64,000 nt of DNA from JARRPM01 sp963765545. Its GTDB lineage: Bacteria > Pseudomonadota > Gammaproteobacteria > Pseudomonadales > Halieaceae. The position numbers and the translations under genes are program-made. The stretch spans positions 620,001 to 684,000 of the forward strand of contig CAVXWW010000009.1 of NCBI GenBank assembly GCA_963765545.1, in the 5' to 3' direction. This document shows positions 61,763 through 64,000 of the stretch, piece after piece (position 1 is the stretch's first letter; every line of letters starts with the position of its first letter). The notes under the pieces are model-generated. The model was not told the DNA's origin, did no database searches, and saw only the letters and a list, made by a program, of their open reading frames with translations.

Positions 61763-63909
61763 TCGGAACCTGTCTGCGAGTCCCGGGACTCACGCCGGCG
61801 CTTCAGCAGCTTGCGCAGGCCCAGTGCTGACAAGGCGACCAGCACCAGTAATCCCACAACCCAGGCAACACTGCGGAGATTGGGTTCACGCAGGACCTGG
61901 GCGATGCCGTCCGCAAACAGGGCTATGCCGATGATGCCGGGCAGCGCTCCCAGGAATGTACCGATCGCGAAATCCCGCACTGAGATATGTGACGCGCCTG
62001 CCACCAGGTTAATGATCGCGAAGGGCGCTACCGGGACGATGCGCAGGGTAATGATGGCCATAATTCCGCGCTGCGACAGGCTTTTGCTGACGGCATTGAG
62101 GGTTTTGCCGGCGTAACGACGCACCAGGTCACGGCCCAGGCTGCGACCGATGCCATAACTGATCAAGGCGCCCAGTTCGGCGCCGGCGAGAGAGTAAATA
62201 AAACCTGCGGTTGCGCCAAAAGCCACCACCGATGCGATCACCAGCAGAGTGAGCGGTACCGCCACGGTACTGGCCAGCGCGAACAGCAACACCACCATCA
62301 GCGGTGTCGCAGCGTGAGAATTCAGAGCCTGCGCCTGCGAAACCAGTTGTTCAAGTGCAAGTAAATCTCCCAGCGCTGTCCAACGCCAGGCTGCCGCCAG
62401 GCCCAGCACAGCGGCCAAGGTGAATGCGCCTACAAGAATTCGCCGGGTAGAGTGCGGGCGATACTCGTCAGGCACGAAGTGAGAGACGAAGTGCTCGGAG
62501 TCCATTGGCCTCTCGGGGTCGATCAGGGCCGATTCGGGTACCATCTTGTCGACTGCGGGGTCAACCTGCGCCTGCAGTGGCTGCAGGCTGCGCTCACCTT
62601 CGCGCATTGATTCAATTGCCCCGATCAGCGACTGCTGTTGTTGCAGTGACTTACTCACCTTATCCGGTTCGCTGCCCAGATGCTGCGCCAGCAGGGTTGC
62701 CAGCAAGCGGCGGATAGCGTCTGCGGTATCGCCGCCTTGTTCGGCTTCCACGGCCAGGTCGCACTCGCTGTCCAGGGCCATTGAGCGATTGCTGAGGTTC
62801 GCGGAGCCGAAGCGCAGCCACCGGTCGTCCGCGATCATCAGCTTGGCATGCACCATGGTTGCGATATTGTCGGAAGCCGATACTTGCGGGTAGTACAGGC
62901 GCAGCCGTTTGCCCCTATCCGCCTCACGCAGCTGCCTGGCAACCCTGCTGCGCACCACATCCATGGTCTGCTGTTCCAACCAACCACCCGTTTCCCGGGG
63001 CATTATTATCACCACCTCAGGACCATCATTCTGGCGCAGTTTTTTGGCCAGCACCTCGGCGACGCTGTGTGAAGTAAGGTATTGATTTTCGATATAAATA
63101 TACCGCTGCGCCGACTCAATACTGTCGATGTAGAGTTGCTCAATCTCACGCGCGCCACTGCGCCCGTCGTGCTCTGCCTCGGTGCGCGCAATCGCTACCC
63201 GGACATCGCGCATGATAGGTGTCAGGGACTCGGGCCAGGGGCAGTTGCGAGCACCGGCTTGCAAGGGGGCCAGCTCCTTGCCGGTCGCCCGTCGCCAACG
63301 CTCGTGCGCCAGTTCGGCCAGCGCGCCCGCGGCATCCCCATCCACTGCCATCTGCAGATCGTGAAATGGTGGGTACGGCTCGCCATCCGGGTCTACCCGG
63401 CGCTCGTCTTCAGCGGGGTGCTCGCTGGTATCCCAGCGCCAGATGCTGAGGTCCAGTCCGCCGCAAAAACCCAGAGCGTCGTCGATAACCACGATCTTCT
63501 GATGCTGGGAGGCGCCGGGAGGGTGCGCCGAGTCCAACTGAAATCGTACTCGGGAGTCGGTCTTCCAGTTGAGTGAATACAAGGGAAAGGTTTCGCGTTC
63601 GAGCAGGTAAATCATCGCAAAGTCCCAGCTCAATACGTAGACGTCGACCTCTCGCTCGCTGGCCACATAGTCCAGCAGCGGACCAAGCTCGGTGGGGTAG
63701 CCATCGTCTTTCGCGTCGCGAACCAGTCGCAGCTGGCTGTGGATGTCCCAACCCAGGATCATTACCCGCTGTCTGGCGCCGAGAATAGCCTCGCGCAGGG
63801 CGCGAAAATAGCATTCGCCATCGATCGCTACCGCGATACGTTGCGCAGTTTCAGTGCGCCAACAATTTTCCCCGGCGCGAATTATATTGCCGGTAGCCTT
63901 CTCTTTCAT
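61759..63909 (-). CDS. phospholipase D-like protein fused to a VTT (DedA/SNARE-associated) membrane domain
   Basis: 716 residues. Two HKD catalytic motifs: GASQHQKIVVIDDALGFCGG (~130-150) and TMVHAKLMIADDRWLRFGSA (~350-370). A helical linker with SQQQSLIGAIES-type sequence follows, then a VTT domain with about five TM helices (LMVVLLFALASTVAVPLTLL, GATAGFIYSLAGAELGALIS, IMAIITLRIVPVAPFAIINL, LGALPGIIGIALFADGI). PLD domains make or cleave phospholipid headgroups; VTT/DedA domains move or scramble lipids. First gene of the operon with the EEP protein. Confidence 0.93.
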   Translation of the reverse strand: MKEKATGNIIRAGENCWRTETAQRIAVAIDGECYFRALREAILGARQRVMILGWDIHSQLRLVRDAKDDGYPTELGPLLDYVASEREVDVYVLSWDFAMIYLLERETFPLYSLNWKTDSRVRFQLDSAHPPGASQHQKIVVIDDALGFCGGLDLSIWRWDTSEHPAEDERRVDPDGEPYPPFHDLQMAVDGDAAGALAELAHERWRRATGKELAPLQAGARNCPWPESLTPIMRDVRVAIARTEAEHDGRSGAREIEQLYIDSIESAQRYIYIENQYLTSHSVAEVLAKKLRQNDGPEVVIIMPRETGGWLEQQTMDVVRSRVARQLREADRGKRLRLYYPQVSASDNIATMVHAKLMIADDRWLRFGSANLSNRSMALDSECDLAVEAEQGGDTADAIRRLLATLLAQHLGSEPDKVSKSLQQQQSLIGAIESMREGERSLQPLQAQVDPAVDKMVPESALIDPERPMDSEHFVSHFVPDEYRPHSTRRILVGAFTLAAVLGLAAAWRWTALGDLLALEQLVSQAQALNSHAATPLMVVLLFALASTVAVPLTLLVIASVVAFGATAGFIYSLAGAELGALISYGIGRSLGRDLVRRYAGKTLNAVSKSLSQRGIMAIITLRIVPVAPFAIINLVAGASHISVRDFAIGTFLGALPGIIGIALFADGIAQVLREPNLRSVAWVVGLLVLVALSALGLRKLLKRRRESRDSQTGSE

Positions 63910-64000
63910 CGTTTGCCCTGATAACTAATGCGGTACCAGATGATAACCGATATCCTCGGGTCTCAACCGAAATAGAGGCGCCTCCCTTTCGAGCGCCGCC
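63910..64000. other. intergenic end of the window
   Basis: 91 bp upstream of the PLD-VTT gene. No coding or regulatory signal was recognised. Confidence 0.4.

Noticed and set aside
61565..62116. plus-strand frame opposite the PLD-VTT and EEP genes
   Set aside because: Antisense shadow of two clearly conserved, coupled genes.
1..64000. tRNA or rRNA genes
   Set aside because: No cloverleaf with TTCGAATC-type T-arm plus CCA-type end, and no rRNA signature, was found by eye; a covariance search could still find one.

Overview
The window reads as chromosome of a heterotrophic, probably marine gammaproteobacterium. I infer this from a long FadE-type acyl-CoA dehydrogenase with an N-terminal membrane segment, an ALDH7-type semialdehyde dehydrogenase, a PEP-CTERM protein, FeSOD, NhaA, two TolB/TPR proteins and an Ngg-type amidotransferase relic. 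A Halieaceae/Cellvibrionales-like organism would fit, but this rests on gene content only. No rRNA, tRNA or CRISPR was found.

Layout. 1-5.3 kb: end of an ALDH7 gene, a pyruvate:ferredoxin oxidoreductase relic, an LHPP-like HAD phosphatase, and the complete AmmeMemoRadiSam set (amrA-amrB divergent from amrS) around a large dyad. 5.8-10 kb: secreted M28 peptidase and a TolB/TPR membrane protein. 10.1-13.6 kb: an IS110-family element of apparent IS1111 layout inside an older IS6-like relic, then small secreted proteins. 13.8-19.1 kb: a CIA30 protein and a 1527-residue multi-pass membrane protein with a Cache-like domain. 20-28.6 kb: a signalling block with a Ser/Thr kinase-TPR protein, a lipoprotein, a frameshifted companion gene, an ECF sigma factor of the kinase-associated type, a PP2C phosphatase and a kinase-like protein lacking its catalytic loop. 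28.6-34.2 kb: relic-dense region with single passenger genes (alpha/beta hydrolase, H1-like protein, 3D-domain lipoprotein, sulfotransferase). 34.1-40.8 kb: RND pump with adaptor, S9 peptidase. 41-48.7 kb: decayed region (IS remnant, amidase, GNAT/PuuE chimera, PEP-CTERM and Ngg relics) with a second TolB/TPR gene and a PNPOx-family gene. 48.9-64 kb: intact genes for fatty-acid oxidation and stress or membrane functions (FadE, dodecin, PRC-barrel, MscS, bacterioferritin, SodB, DUF2254, sigma-54 activator, NhaA, PLD-VTT plus EEP).

The most unusual feature is repetitive DNA. At least ten decayed copies of one IS6-like element (ends close to GGTACTGACAAGTTAAC) and three related ~160-bp MITE-like elements are scattered from 5.5 to 48 kb. 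Inside the IS6-like copies, short modules of up to 36 bp sit at four positions, in both orientations, present in some copies and absent from others at the same site. Two copies carry deletions whose endpoints lie in these modules, and the IS110-family element sits in one of them. I do not recognise a described family that matches the module.

Many genes near the relics are truncated, chimeric or frameshifted. Some single-base shifts (nhaA G tract, kinase C-terminus, PEP-CTERM gene, the gene at 24.7-25.9 kb) could be assembly errors.
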